From positions 1 through 10,154 of the forward strand of contig JADGGV010000100.1 in NCBI GenBank assembly GCA_019689775.1: 10,154 bases of DNA. The letters are read 5' to 3'. Shown piece after piece: positions 1 to 5,600 of the stretch (within the stretch, counting starts at the first letter, position 1; each line of letters starts with the position of its first letter). The notes under the pieces were generated by a model, which saw only the letters and a program-made list of their open reading frames with translations, searched no databases and had not been told where the DNA came from. A program made the translations under genes and the position numbers. The stretch comes from Gemmatimonadota bacterium. GTDB taxonomy: Bacteria; Gemmatimonadota; Gemmatimonadetes; Longimicrobiales; RSA9.

Positions 1-27
1 GCCATCACCCTCCGGATCGGCGCGGCG

Positions 28-65
28 GGGCGCCGCCGGCGGCGGGGGGCGGTGGGGCGGCGCCC
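28..65 (-). terminator. GC-rich inverted repeat just past the amidase stop; possible weak terminator
   Basis: The 7-bp arms GGGCGCC (28-34) and GGCGCCC (59-65) are perfectly complementary around a 24-nt G-rich loop. The loop side also holds a 12-bp palindrome, GCCGCCGGCGGC (32-43). The repeat begins 5 nt beyond the amidase stop codon in the direction of transcription, where a terminator would sit. No T-tract follows the stem on the minus strand, so it is not a classical intrinsic terminator. In DNA this rich in G and C such repeats also arise by chance. The rest of 1-70 shows no gene. Confidence 0.25.
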
Positions 66-70
66 ATCCC

Positions 71-1807
71 TCAGCGCAGGCCCGGCGGCGGCGTCCTCCG
101 CTTCGTCGCCTGCTCGAACGCGTACGCCAGGCGGATGAGCGTGGGCTCGCTGCACGCCATCCCGGTGAAGCTGACGCCGAACGGCTGCGGCTTGGGGTCG
201 AAGCCGGGCGGGAACGGGTTGCTCGGCGGTGCGCCGGGGCGCGAGAACGGCTCATTCGGGATCATCCCGAACGGCACGACGACGGTCGGGTACCCGGGCC
301 GCGCGGCGATGCCGGCGCCGCTCGGGCCGGGGAAGAGGAGCGCGTCGAGGCGCTTCGCCTTCATCACCGCGTCGATGCCGTTCGTGCCGGCGAGCCGGAT
401 GTCCTTGGCGCGGTCGGCCTCGTAGCGCGCGCGGTCCTTCTCCACGTCCATCTCATCGGAGATGTCGAGCTGCGCCTGGCCGTACTTGATGGCGCCGGCC
501 TTCTCGTGGGCCTTGTTCCACTCGCGCAGCTCGGTGAGCGACTTGACCGGCGCGCCGGCGCCGAGCGACTGGAGGAACGCGTTGAAGTCCCGCTTCATCC
601 CATACTTCAGGACGACGGAGCAGTCGTCGTCCTTCCCCTTCGCGTCGTCGAGTCCGCTACAGGGGTTCCAGAGGAGGAGGTTGTTCGTCGAGTCCTTGGC
701 GACGACGCTCGGGATGTCGGCCGGGTCGACGATGATGGCGCCCTGCTCGCGCAGGATCGCGATCGCCTCCTGCATCACCCGGGCCTGCGCCGGGTTCAGC
801 CCGCCGCGCGGGCGGTCGGAGCCGGGGACCGGCGTGGCCTCGTAGTAGTACGCGCGCGGGATCCCGATCCGCGCGCCCTTGAGGCCGTTCGGATCGAGGA
901 ACTTCGTGTAGTCGCGGCCGGGCGGCGGCGTGCAGCGCGTGGTCGCGGAGTCGTGCGGGTCGGGCGCGGCGCCCTCCATGGCGCCCAGCAGGATCGCGGC
1001 GTCGGCCACGAACTTCGTCATCGGCCCGGGCGTATCCTGGTCCGCGGTGATCGGGATCACGCCCCAGCGGCTGATGCGGCCCACGGTCGGCTTGATGCCG
1101 ACGAGCATGTTCTGGTTCGACGGGCTCAGGATCGAGCCCGACGTCTCCGTCCCGACGTTCCCCGCCCAGAAGTTCGCCGCCGTGCCGATCCCCGAGCTGG
1201 AGCCGCCCGTCTGCATGACCGGCCGGCCGTCGAACGTCGCCGGCCGCGGATCGCGCCGCGGGTCGTACGGGTTCATGCCGTAGCCCTTCTCGGCGTTGTA
1301 GTTCCCCGGCATCCCGCTCGCCACCCAGTTCGCCAGCTCGGTCATCCCCGTCTTGGCGATGATGATCGCGCCGGCATCCCGGAGGTTCTTCACCAGCGTC
1401 GCGTCGTACGGCGGGACGAAGCCGTCGAAGGCGAGCGCCCCGCCCGTCGTCGGCAGGTCGGCCGTGAGGATGTTGTCCTTCAGCGCGATCGGGATCCCGT
1501 GCAGCGGTCCGCGGATGCGACCCTGCGCGCGCTCGCGGTCCAGCTCGTCCGCTTCCTTCAGCGCGTTCGGGTTCACCGTGATCGCCGCGTTCAGCTTGTC
1601 CTCGTAGAGCCCGATGCGCGTCAGGTACTGCTGCACCAGCTCGTGGGAGGTGACGCGCCCTTCCTTCAGCGCCGCCTGCATCTCGGGGATGCTGGCCTCG
1701 AACACGCTGAAGCCCCCGTTCCGCTCCGGCGCGGCCTGGGCGCGCGCCGCGCCGCGCGCCAGCGGGAGCAGCGCGAGGGCGCCGGCGATGGCGACGAACG
1801 TTCGCAT
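71..1807 (-). CDS. Secreted amidase-signature (AS) family amidase
   Basis: A 578-residue amidase of the Ser-cisSer-Lys class, hydrolysing the C-N bond of an amide. The substrate cannot be told from sequence. The N-terminus is a signal peptide: MRTF, a hydrophobic core to about residue 20, then an A-Q-A site near 23-25, so the enzyme probably acts outside the cytoplasm. Catalytic residues by family pattern: Lys110 in IPIALKDNI, the GGSSSG loop at 201-206 with Ser203 as the cis-Ser, and nucleophile Ser225 in GTETSGS. Ser203 and Ser225 are 22 residues apart, against 24 in FAAH or peptide amidase; I believe this shorter loop, with the NFWAGNVGTETSGS stretch, is normal in this subfamily. IKPTVGRISRWGVIPIT follows, as is typical of the family. 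The C-terminus (about 525-578) is Pro-rich and includes VSFTGMACSEPTLIRLAYAFEQ, a usual family ending. The start ATG (1805-1807) has only a G-rich stretch upstream as a ribosome site. It lies 12 nt after the zinc-ribbon gene, suggesting one transcript. Confidence 0.93.
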   Translation of the reverse strand: MRTFVAIAGALALLPLARGAARAQAAPERNGGFSVFEASIPEMQAALKEGRVTSHELVQQYLTRIGLYEDKLNAAITVNPNALKEADELDRERAQGRIRGPLHGIPIALKDNILTADLPTTGGALAFDGFVPPYDATLVKNLRDAGAIIIAKTGMTELANWVASGMPGNYNAEKGYGMNPYDPRRDPRPATFDGRPVMQTGGSSSGIGTAANFWAGNVGTETSGSILSPSNQNMLVGIKPTVGRISRWGVIPITADQDTPGPMTKFVADAAILLGAMEGAAPDPHDSATTRCTPPPGRDYTKFLDPNGLKGARIGIPRAYYYEATPVPGSDRPRGGLNPAQARVMQEAIAILREQGAIIVDPADIPSVVAKDSTNNLLLWNPCSGLDDAKGKDDDCSVVLKYGMKRDFNAFLQSLGAGAPVKSLTELREWNKAHEKAGAIKYGQAQLDISDEMDVEKDRARYEADRAKDIRLAGTNGIDAVMKAKRLDALLFPGPSGAGIAARPGYPTVVVPFGMIPNEPFSRPGAPPSNPFPPGFDPKPQPFGVSFTGMACSEPTLIRLAYAFEQATKRRTPPPGLR

Positions 1808-1819
1808 CGGCGGCCCCCG

Positions 1820-2038
1820 TCAGTTGCGGCACGCGCCGCCGCAGCAGCCGCCGGGCGCGTCGCAGAACGCGGCCGCGGACGCCGCACCGACGCCGACGTA
1901 GCCGGGAGCGGACAGGCGAAGGACGGTCTCACGGCTCCCGCACGTCGGGCAGGCCGGCGCGCTCAGCCGCTCCTCGAACTTGCGGATCTCCTCGAAGCTG
2001 CTCGCGCAATGGCGGCACGCGTACTCGAACAGGGGCAT
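1820..2038 (-). CDS. FmdB-family putative regulatory zinc-ribbon protein
   Basis: A 72-residue protein opening MPLFEYACRHC, the classic start of the FmdB/CxxC_CxxC_SSSS family. Four cysteines form a zinc ribbon: Cys8 and Cys11, then Cys30 and Cys33 (CPTC), separated by a charged stretch (FEEIRKFEE). A flexible Gly/Ala segment follows, ending in a second Cys group (Cys59, Cys65, Cys66, Cys70) of the form CDAPGGCCGGACRN. Such Cys/Gly tails occur in some family members; their role is unknown. The name comes from a gene linked to formamidase regulation in Methylophilus, but most members have no proven function. The start ATG (2036-2038) has GGAGAGG (2042-2048, minus strand) just upstream, which supports it. 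It is the first gene of a two-gene minus-strand unit with the amidase. It could be a regulator of that gene or an unrelated small metal-binding protein. Confidence 0.85.
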   Translation of the reverse strand: MPLFEYACRHCASSFEEIRKFEERLSAPACPTCGSRETVLRLSAPGYVGVGAASAAAFCDAPGGCCGGACRN

Positions 2039-2103
2039 CGTCCTCTCCGCCGTTGGAGGTTCGCCGGACCGCGCCGCGGCACCGTGCCCGCGCGCTGGCG
2101 ACG

Positions 2104-2132
2104 AATCTTGCCGCGGCCCCGCCCCCTTTCAA
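2104..2132 (-). promoter_or_regulatory. Candidate sigma-70-type promoter for the zinc-ribbon/amidase unit
   Basis: On the minus strand, TTGAAA (2127-2132) matches the -35 consensus at five of six positions. It is followed by exactly 17 nt and then AAGATT (2104-2109). The -10 matches TATAAT at only three positions but keeps the key A at position 2 and T at position 6. Transcription would start near 2097, giving a leader of about 60 nt before the zinc-ribbon gene. These A/T-containing hexamers stand out in very GC-rich surroundings. Confidence 0.5.
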
Positions 2133-2247
2133 GGTTCCGCCCCCCGCGGCCGGGCGCGGCCCCGGCGGCGGCGGGCGCCATCCTCGCTCGGCGAGCCGCG
2201 AGGCGGGGCGCGCGCGGCGACGAGGCCGGCGGGGGGACGAAACTGCC

Positions 2248-2277
2248 CTGGCGCTCCGCGGCCCGCCGTGTTAGATA
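2248..2277 (+). promoter_or_regulatory. Candidate extended -10 promoter for the cysQ operon side
   Basis: TGTTAGATA (2269-2277) reads as an extended -10: TG, one base, then TAGATA. The hexamer has T1, A2 and A4 but lacks the final T. A poor -35 (CTGGCG, 2248-2253) sits 18 nt upstream; an extended -10 can work with a weak -35. Transcription would begin near 2284, giving about 680 nt ahead of cysQ or about 110 nt ahead of the doubtful ORF at 2396. It is the most AT-rich short stretch in this half of the gap, which makes it the best plus-strand candidate I can see. Confidence 0.42.
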
Positions 2278-2395
2278 CGTAGCGCGCCCCGGGGAAACAG
2301 GGGTTCCCCACGAACCCACGGTCCGACCGCTGTGGCCGGGCCCCGGAGCGCGGAAGTCAGCTCGCGGCCGTCCGACGTTCTCCAGGGAGGCTCCC

Positions 2396-2782
2396 ATGAC
2401 GAGGACCGTGCGGCGAGCGCCCGCCGTATCCACGCCCCGGAAGCACCCCCTCGGGACCCACCTCGCCGTTGCGCCGTCGGCCGTCGTCGCCACGTGCAGG
2501 AATGCCGACGATGGCGCACCGGCCGTCACCGCCGTCCCGCTCCACGCTTCGCTGCGCCGCTGCGTCTCGCCGCCGGCCCCGGATCCGGATGCGTCCGGCG
2601 TCGCTCCGACCGCCGACCCGCGCGCGCCCGCCCCTCGGGCGCGCGCCGGCGCGGCGAGGGCCGGCGCGCGGGGGCGCGTGGCGGGCGGTCCCGACGTCGT
2701 CGAGCCGCACCGGGATCGAATCCGGGAGCATCCGGCGGAGCGCGTCCCGGGCATCGGCGAGCCCCCGGCGCCCGACCCGTAG
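2396..2782 (+). CDS. Doubtful hypothetical protein, 128 residues
   Basis: I do not recognise this protein. The case for it: ATG at 2396 is preceded by AGGGAGG (2384-2390) with a 5-nt gap, one of the best Shine-Dalgarno matches in the window; it lies downstream of the extended -10 at 2269-2277; and most of its third codon positions are G or C. The case against it: the product is rich in Ala, Pro, Arg and Gly with no visible domain, membrane segment or signal peptide; the reading frame stays open far upstream as antisense to the amidase, showing that long open frames are cheap at this base composition; and strong hairpins fall inside it. It begins MTRTVRRAPAVSTPRKHP, has two Cys in its first half, and ends in a charged/Pro-rich tail (EPPAPDP). 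It may be a real small protein, a leader ORF, or non-coding leader RNA. Confidence 0.3.
   Translation: MTRTVRRAPAVSTPRKHPLGTHLAVAPSAVVATCRNADDGAPAVTAVPLHASLRRCVSPPAPDPDASGVAPTADPRAPAPRARAGAARAGARGRVAGGPDVVEPHRDRIREHPAERVPGIGEPPAPDP
2620..2670 (+). repeat. Two overlapping, mutually exclusive 11-bp hairpins
   Basis: Arm 2620-2630 is perfectly complementary to 2636-2646, giving an 11-bp stem with loop CCCCT. Arm 2640-2650 is perfectly complementary to 2660-2670, giving another 11-bp stem with a 9-nt loop. The two stems share 2640-2646, so only one can form at a time. This is the geometry of an attenuator or switch, but all stem bases are G or C and no T-run follows. Chance formation in this low-complexity tract is possible. 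Confidence 0.4.
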
Positions 2783-2793
2783 GTGTGTAGGAG

Positions 2794-2832
2794 GCGTGCG
2801 ACGGCGCTCCCCGCGGAGCCGCCGCGGCACGC
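2794..2832 (+). promoter_or_regulatory. Imperfect hairpin in the cysQ leader
   Basis: The outer stem GCGTGC (2794-2799) pairs with GCACGC (2827-2832). Inside it, GGC (2803-2805) pairs with GCC (2821-2823), and GCTCC (2806-2810) pairs with GGAGC (2815-2819) around a CCGC loop; C2820 is bulged. The 5' arm overlaps the last base of a perfect AGGAGG (2789-2794). A competing pairing exists: GGCGTGC (2793-2799) is also fully complementary to GCACGCC (2860-2866). Confidence 0.4.
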
Positions 2833-2880
2833 GACGCAGTCGGCCCCGACGTGCCTCGAGCACGCCCCATCGGTTGTTCC

Positions 2881-2964
2881 GACGCCACCTCAGCAACGCG
2901 GCCGAGGAGATCACGCGAGCGCCCGCCGTCGGGCGCTCTGCGATCTCCCCGTGCGCGAGGCGTC
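2881..2964 (+). promoter_or_regulatory. Long imperfect hairpin covering the cysQ ribosome binding site; candidate cis-regulatory RNA
   Basis: From the tip outward: GAGCGCCCG (2917-2925) pairs with CGGGCGCTC (2930-2938), 9 bp with a CCGT loop. After a small internal loop, GGAGATC (2906-2912) pairs with GATCTCC (2942-2948). After a 4-nt bulge, CGCGG (2897-2901) pairs with CCGTG (2949-2953, one G-U). At the base, GACGCC (2881-2886) pairs with GGCGTC (2959-2964). The base stem overlaps the cysQ Shine-Dalgarno GAGG (2957-2960) and ends one base before the ATG. Folding would therefore hide the ribosome site. No T-run follows, so control of translation fits better than termination. I see no SAM-I core, and it does not clearly match the SAH or SAM-II motifs as I know them. 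Confidence 0.5.
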
Positions 2965-2965
2965 C

Positions 2966-3802
2966 ATGGTCGAATTGGAGCGGTGTCTGGTCGAAGCGAC
3001 GCGTCTGGCGCGGGCGGCGGGCGCGGTCGCCATGGCTCACTACGGCCGGGCCGCGCGCACGGACAAGGCCGACGCCTCGCCGGTGACGGAGGCGGATCGT
3101 GCGTCGAACCACGTGATCCTGGAGGGGCTGCGGCGGGCGTTCCCCGCGGACGCGGTCCTCTCCGAGGAGGCGGCGGACTCGGAGGGCCGGCTCGGCGCCG
3201 CGCGCGTCTGGATCGTCGATCCGCTGGACGGGACGAAGGAGTTCCTGGCGCAGAACGGCGAGTTCTCGGTCATGATCGGCCTCGCGGAGGGCGGCGCGCC
3301 GGTGCTCGGCGTGGTCTACCTCCCCGACGGCGACGTGCTCTACGCGGCCGCGCGGGGCCTCGGCGCGTGGGTCGAACGCGGCGGTCGGCGCCGGCCGCTG
3401 CGGCGCGCGCCGGTCGACGGCCGGCCGCTGCGCATGGTGCAGTCGCGCTCGCACGGTGATCCGCTGACGGCGGCGGTGCAGCGGGCGCTCGGCGTCACGG
3501 ACATCCTCCCGTGCGGCTCGGTCGGCGTGAAGTGCGCCCGGATCGCGGAGGGCGACCGCGACCTGTACGTCCATCCGGTCGCGTACATGAAGGAGTGGGA
3601 CACGTGCGCGCCGGAGGTGGTGCTGCGCGAGGCGGGCGGGAGTGTGACCGACTGCCGGGGCGAGGCGCTGCGGTACAACAAGCGGGACCCGGTGCAGCCG
3701 CACGGGATCATCGCGTGCGCGCCGGGCGCGCTCCCGCGGGTCCTCGAGCGGGTGCTCCCGCTGCTCTCGGCGACGGCGGTCGGGACGGGGACGCGCGCAT
3801 GA
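2966..3802 (+). CDS. cysQ: 3'(2'),5'-bisphosphate nucleotidase CysQ (inositol monophosphatase superfamily)
   Basis: A 278-residue cytoplasmic, Mg-dependent phosphatase that would convert PAP (and possibly PAPS) to AMP (or APS), clearing the by-product of PAPS use. Superfamily motifs are in order: SPVTEAD (38-44), SEE (66-68), the metal site WIVDPLDGTKEF (82-93, with Asp85 and Asp88), and the C-terminal WDTCAPE (211-217, with Asp212). GSVGVKCARIAEGDRDLYVHP-type sequence (184-204) is typical of CysQ/BPNT1 relatives rather than plain inositol monophosphatases. The ATG at 2966 was chosen because family similarity starts there and GAGG (2957-2960) sits 5 nt upstream. The frame stays open back to a GTG at 2783, but that 61-residue extension has no family character. 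It is first in the sulfate operon; its stop overlaps the next start (ATGA). Initiation may be controlled by the hairpin at 2881-2964. Inositol monophosphatase is the alternative, made unlikely by the cysD-cysNC neighbours. Confidence 0.92.
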   Translation: MVELERCLVEATRLARAAGAVAMAHYGRAARTDKADASPVTEADRASNHVILEGLRRAFPADAVLSEEAADSEGRLGAARVWIVDPLDGTKEFLAQNGEFSVMIGLAEGGAPVLGVVYLPDGDVLYAAARGLGAWVERGGRRRPLRRAPVDGRPLRMVQSRSHGDPLTAAVQRALGVTDILPCGSVGVKCARIAEGDRDLYVHPVAYMKEWDTCAPEVVLREAGGSVTDCRGEALRYNKRDPVQPHGIIACAPGALPRVLERVLPLLSATAVGTGTRA

Positions 3803-5577
3803 GCTGGCAGGCGTGGTTCACGCTCGTCGTCGTCGCGCTGACGGTCTACGCCCTGGCGCGCGCCCTGTTCGCGCCGGCCGTGACGGTCTTCGGCGCGCTG
3901 GTCACGCTGCTGCTGGCGTCGGTCATCACGCCCGCGCAGGCGCTGGCGGGGTTCGCCAACGCCGCGCCGGTGACGGTGGCCGCGCTCTTCATCCTGGCCC
4001 GCGCGGTCGAGAAGACCGGCGCGCTCCAGCCGCTCATCGACCGCACGCTCGGCAGCCGCCGGCGGGGCCGCGGGGCGCTCTTCGGCCTGCTGGCCCCGGT
4101 GATGGGCGCGTCCGCGTTCCTCAACAACACGCCGATCGTGGCGATGCTGGCGCCGCAGGTGGCGGACTGGGCGGAGCGGCGCGGCCGCTCGGCGTCCGCC
4201 TACCTGATGCCGATCTCGTTCGCCACGATCCTGGGCGGCGTCATCACCGTGATCGGCACGTCCACGAACCTCCTCGTCTCCGGGATGATGGAGGCGCGGG
4301 GGATGGCGCCGATCGGGATGTTCGAGCTGACGTGGCTCGGGCTGCCGGTCGCGCTCGCGGGGCTCGCCGTGCTCATCGTGCTGACCCCGATCGTGCTCCC
4401 CGAGCGGCGGCCGGCGCGCCAGCAGTTCGAGGACGACATCCGGGAGTTCGTCACGCACGCGACCGTCGTCCCCGGCGGCCCGCTGGACGGGCGGACGGTG
4501 GAGGCGGCCGGGCTGCGCAATCTCCAGGGCGTCTTCCTCGTGCAGATCGAGCGCGCGGGCGAGGTGATCGCGCCCGTCGCGCCGCTCGCCATCCTGCGCG
4601 GCGGGGACCGGCTCAGCTTCGCCGGCCGGGTCGACATGGTGCGCGACCTCCAGAGCACGCGCGGGCTGCGCTCCGCCGAGCACGAGCACACGCTCGCGCT
4701 GAACGGCGACGGCCACACGTTCTACGAGGCGGTCGTGAGCGCGACCTCGCCGCTGGTCGGGAAGACGATCAAGGAGGTCGGGTTCCGCGGCCGGTACGAC
4801 GCGGCGGTCCTGGCGATCCACCGCGCCGGCGCGCGCGTGAACGAGAAGCTCGGGAGCGTGCGGCTGAAGGAGGGCGACACGCTCCTCCTCCTGGCCGAGC
4901 GCGGCTTCCTCCGGCGCTGGCGCGACCACAGCGACTTCCTGCTGGTGGCGCGCCGCGGCGGCTCGCGCCCGCCCAGCAGCCGCCAGGCGCTCCTGGTCGC
5001 GATCATCGCGCTCGGCGTGGTCGGCGTCGCCGGCCTCGGCCTCCTGCCGATCCTGCAAGCCTCGCTCGTCGGCGCGCTCGCGCTCGTCGCCACCGGCGTG
5101 CTCTCCCCGGCGGAGGCCCGCGCGGCCGTCGAGATGGACGTCCTCGTCCTCATCGCCGCGTCGTTCGGCATCGGCGCCGCGATCGAGCAGAGCGGGCTCG
5201 CCGCGGCGCTCGGCCACCTGATCGTGGAGGGCTTCAGCCGGTGGGGCCCGCTCGGCGTGCTCCTCGCCGTGACGCTGGCGACGATCGCGCTGACGGAGCT
5301 CATCACGAACAACGCCGCGGCCGCGCTGGTCTTCCCGATCGCCATCGCGGTGGCCGGGCAGCTCGGGCTCGATCCGCGCCCCTACGCGATCGCCGTCGCC
5401 GTAGCGGCGTCGGCGTCGTTCCTGACGCCGATCGGCTACCAGACGAACACCATGGTCTACGGCCCGGGCGGCTACCGGTTCGGCGACTTCGCCCGGCTCG
5501 GCGCGCCGATCACGGCCGTCGTCGTCGCGGTGATCATGGTCGTCGTCCCCCTCGTCTGGCCCCTGGCCCGTCCCTGA
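3799..5577 (+). CDS. SLC13/DASS-family anion transporter with two RCK-C domains, probable sulfate importer
   Basis: A 592-residue inner-membrane protein. Hydrophobic segments fill about 1-200 and 395-590; a soluble middle (about 205-385) holds two TrkA-C/RCK-C domains, seen as repeated patterns ending GGDRLSFAG (268-276) and EGDTLLLLAE (358-367). Family signatures are duplicated as expected for an inverted-repeat transporter: FLNNTPIV (107-114) with GTSTNLLV (153-160) in the first half, and ITNNAAAALV (502-511) with TPIGYQTN (543-550) in the second. The same architecture occurs in algal SLT sulfate transporters and bacterial YfbS-like proteins. Substrate is inferred from location between cysQ and cysD; related proteins also carry dicarboxylates. 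The start ATG overlaps the cysQ stop by 4 nt (ATGA), and a GGGG run lies about 8 nt upstream. The next gene begins 23 nt after the stop. Confidence 0.92.
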   Translation: MSWQAWFTLVVVALTVYALARALFAPAVTVFGALVTLLLASVITPAQALAGFANAAPVTVAALFILARAVEKTGALQPLIDRTLGSRRRGRGALFGLLAPVMGASAFLNNTPIVAMLAPQVADWAERRGRSASAYLMPISFATILGGVITVIGTSTNLLVSGMMEARGMAPIGMFELTWLGLPVALAGLAVLIVLTPIVLPERRPARQQFEDDIREFVTHATVVPGGPLDGRTVEAAGLRNLQGVFLVQIERAGEVIAPVAPLAILRGGDRLSFAGRVDMVRDLQSTRGLRSAEHEHTLALNGDGHTFYEAVVSATSPLVGKTIKEVGFRGRYDAAVLAIHRAGARVNEKLGSVRLKEGDTLLLLAERGFLRRWRDHSDFLLVARRGGSRPPSSRQALLVAIIALGVVGVAGLGLLPILQASLVGALALVATGVLSPAEARAAVEMDVLVLIAASFGIGAAIEQSGLAAALGHLIVEGFSRWGPLGVLLAVTLATIALTELITNNAAAALVFPIAIAVAGQLGLDPRPYAIAVAVAASASFLTPIGYQTNTMVYGPGGYRFGDFARLGAPITAVVVAVIMVVVPLVWPLARP

Positions 5578-5600
5578 GACCTCCTCGCCGAGCGCATCCG

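Larger units (their letters stand above)
2039..2965. other. Long divergent intergenic region with two promoter candidates, one doubtful ORF and strong RNA structure
   Basis: This 927-nt gap is exceptional in an otherwise nearly gapless window. It separates the minus-strand zinc-ribbon/amidase unit from the plus-strand cysQ operon. Reading along it: promoter candidate for the minus unit (2104-2132); GC-rich sequence with no clear content (2133-2247); plus-strand extended -10 (2269-2277); a small GGGGAA/TTCCCC hairpin (2291-2296 with 2304-2309); a doubtful ORF (2396-2782); and a run of hairpins up to the cysQ start. I found no tRNA, RNase P, tmRNA, SRP or 6S signature by eye. Confidence 0.7.

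Noticed and set aside
28..60. G-quadruplex at the window start
   Set aside because: G-runs are uneven and interrupted by C-rich stretches that would rather form a duplex hairpin; nothing separates this from general GC richness.
1..65. Terminal repeat shared by both window ends (GGGGCGGCGCC at 54-64 and 10144-10154)
   Set aside because: Only 11 G/C bases are shared, which is expected by chance between two low-complexity GC tracts. It is not evidence for a circular or repeat-bounded element.
506..2395. Long plus-strand open frame running antisense to the amidase into the intergenic gap
   Set aside because: The opposite strand encodes a full amidase with all catalytic motifs. Only the part from the ATG at 2396, with its own Shine-Dalgarno, is kept as a doubtful ORF.
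2579..2598. Palindrome CCGGATCCGG and adjacent CCGGA-TGCG-TCCGG hairpin as an operator site
   Set aside because: Short, composed of common GC words, and far from either promoter candidate; no repeat of it was noticed elsewhere to support a regulator site.
2706..2735. tRNA T-arm-like stretch (GGATCGAATCC)
   Set aside because: The flanking bases do not form a 5-bp T stem around a 7-nt loop, and no D arm, anticodon arm or acceptor stem was found upstream.
1963..2754. Minus-strand 263-codon open frame across the intergenic gap
   Set aside because: It overlaps the zinc-ribbon gene in another frame, is Arg/Ala/Gly-rich, and shows no domain or convincing ribosome site.
2783..2965. GTG start giving CysQ a 61-residue N-terminal extension
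   Set aside because: The extension has no family similarity and covers the structured leader. The ATG at 2966 has a GAGG at normal spacing and matches where family similarity starts.
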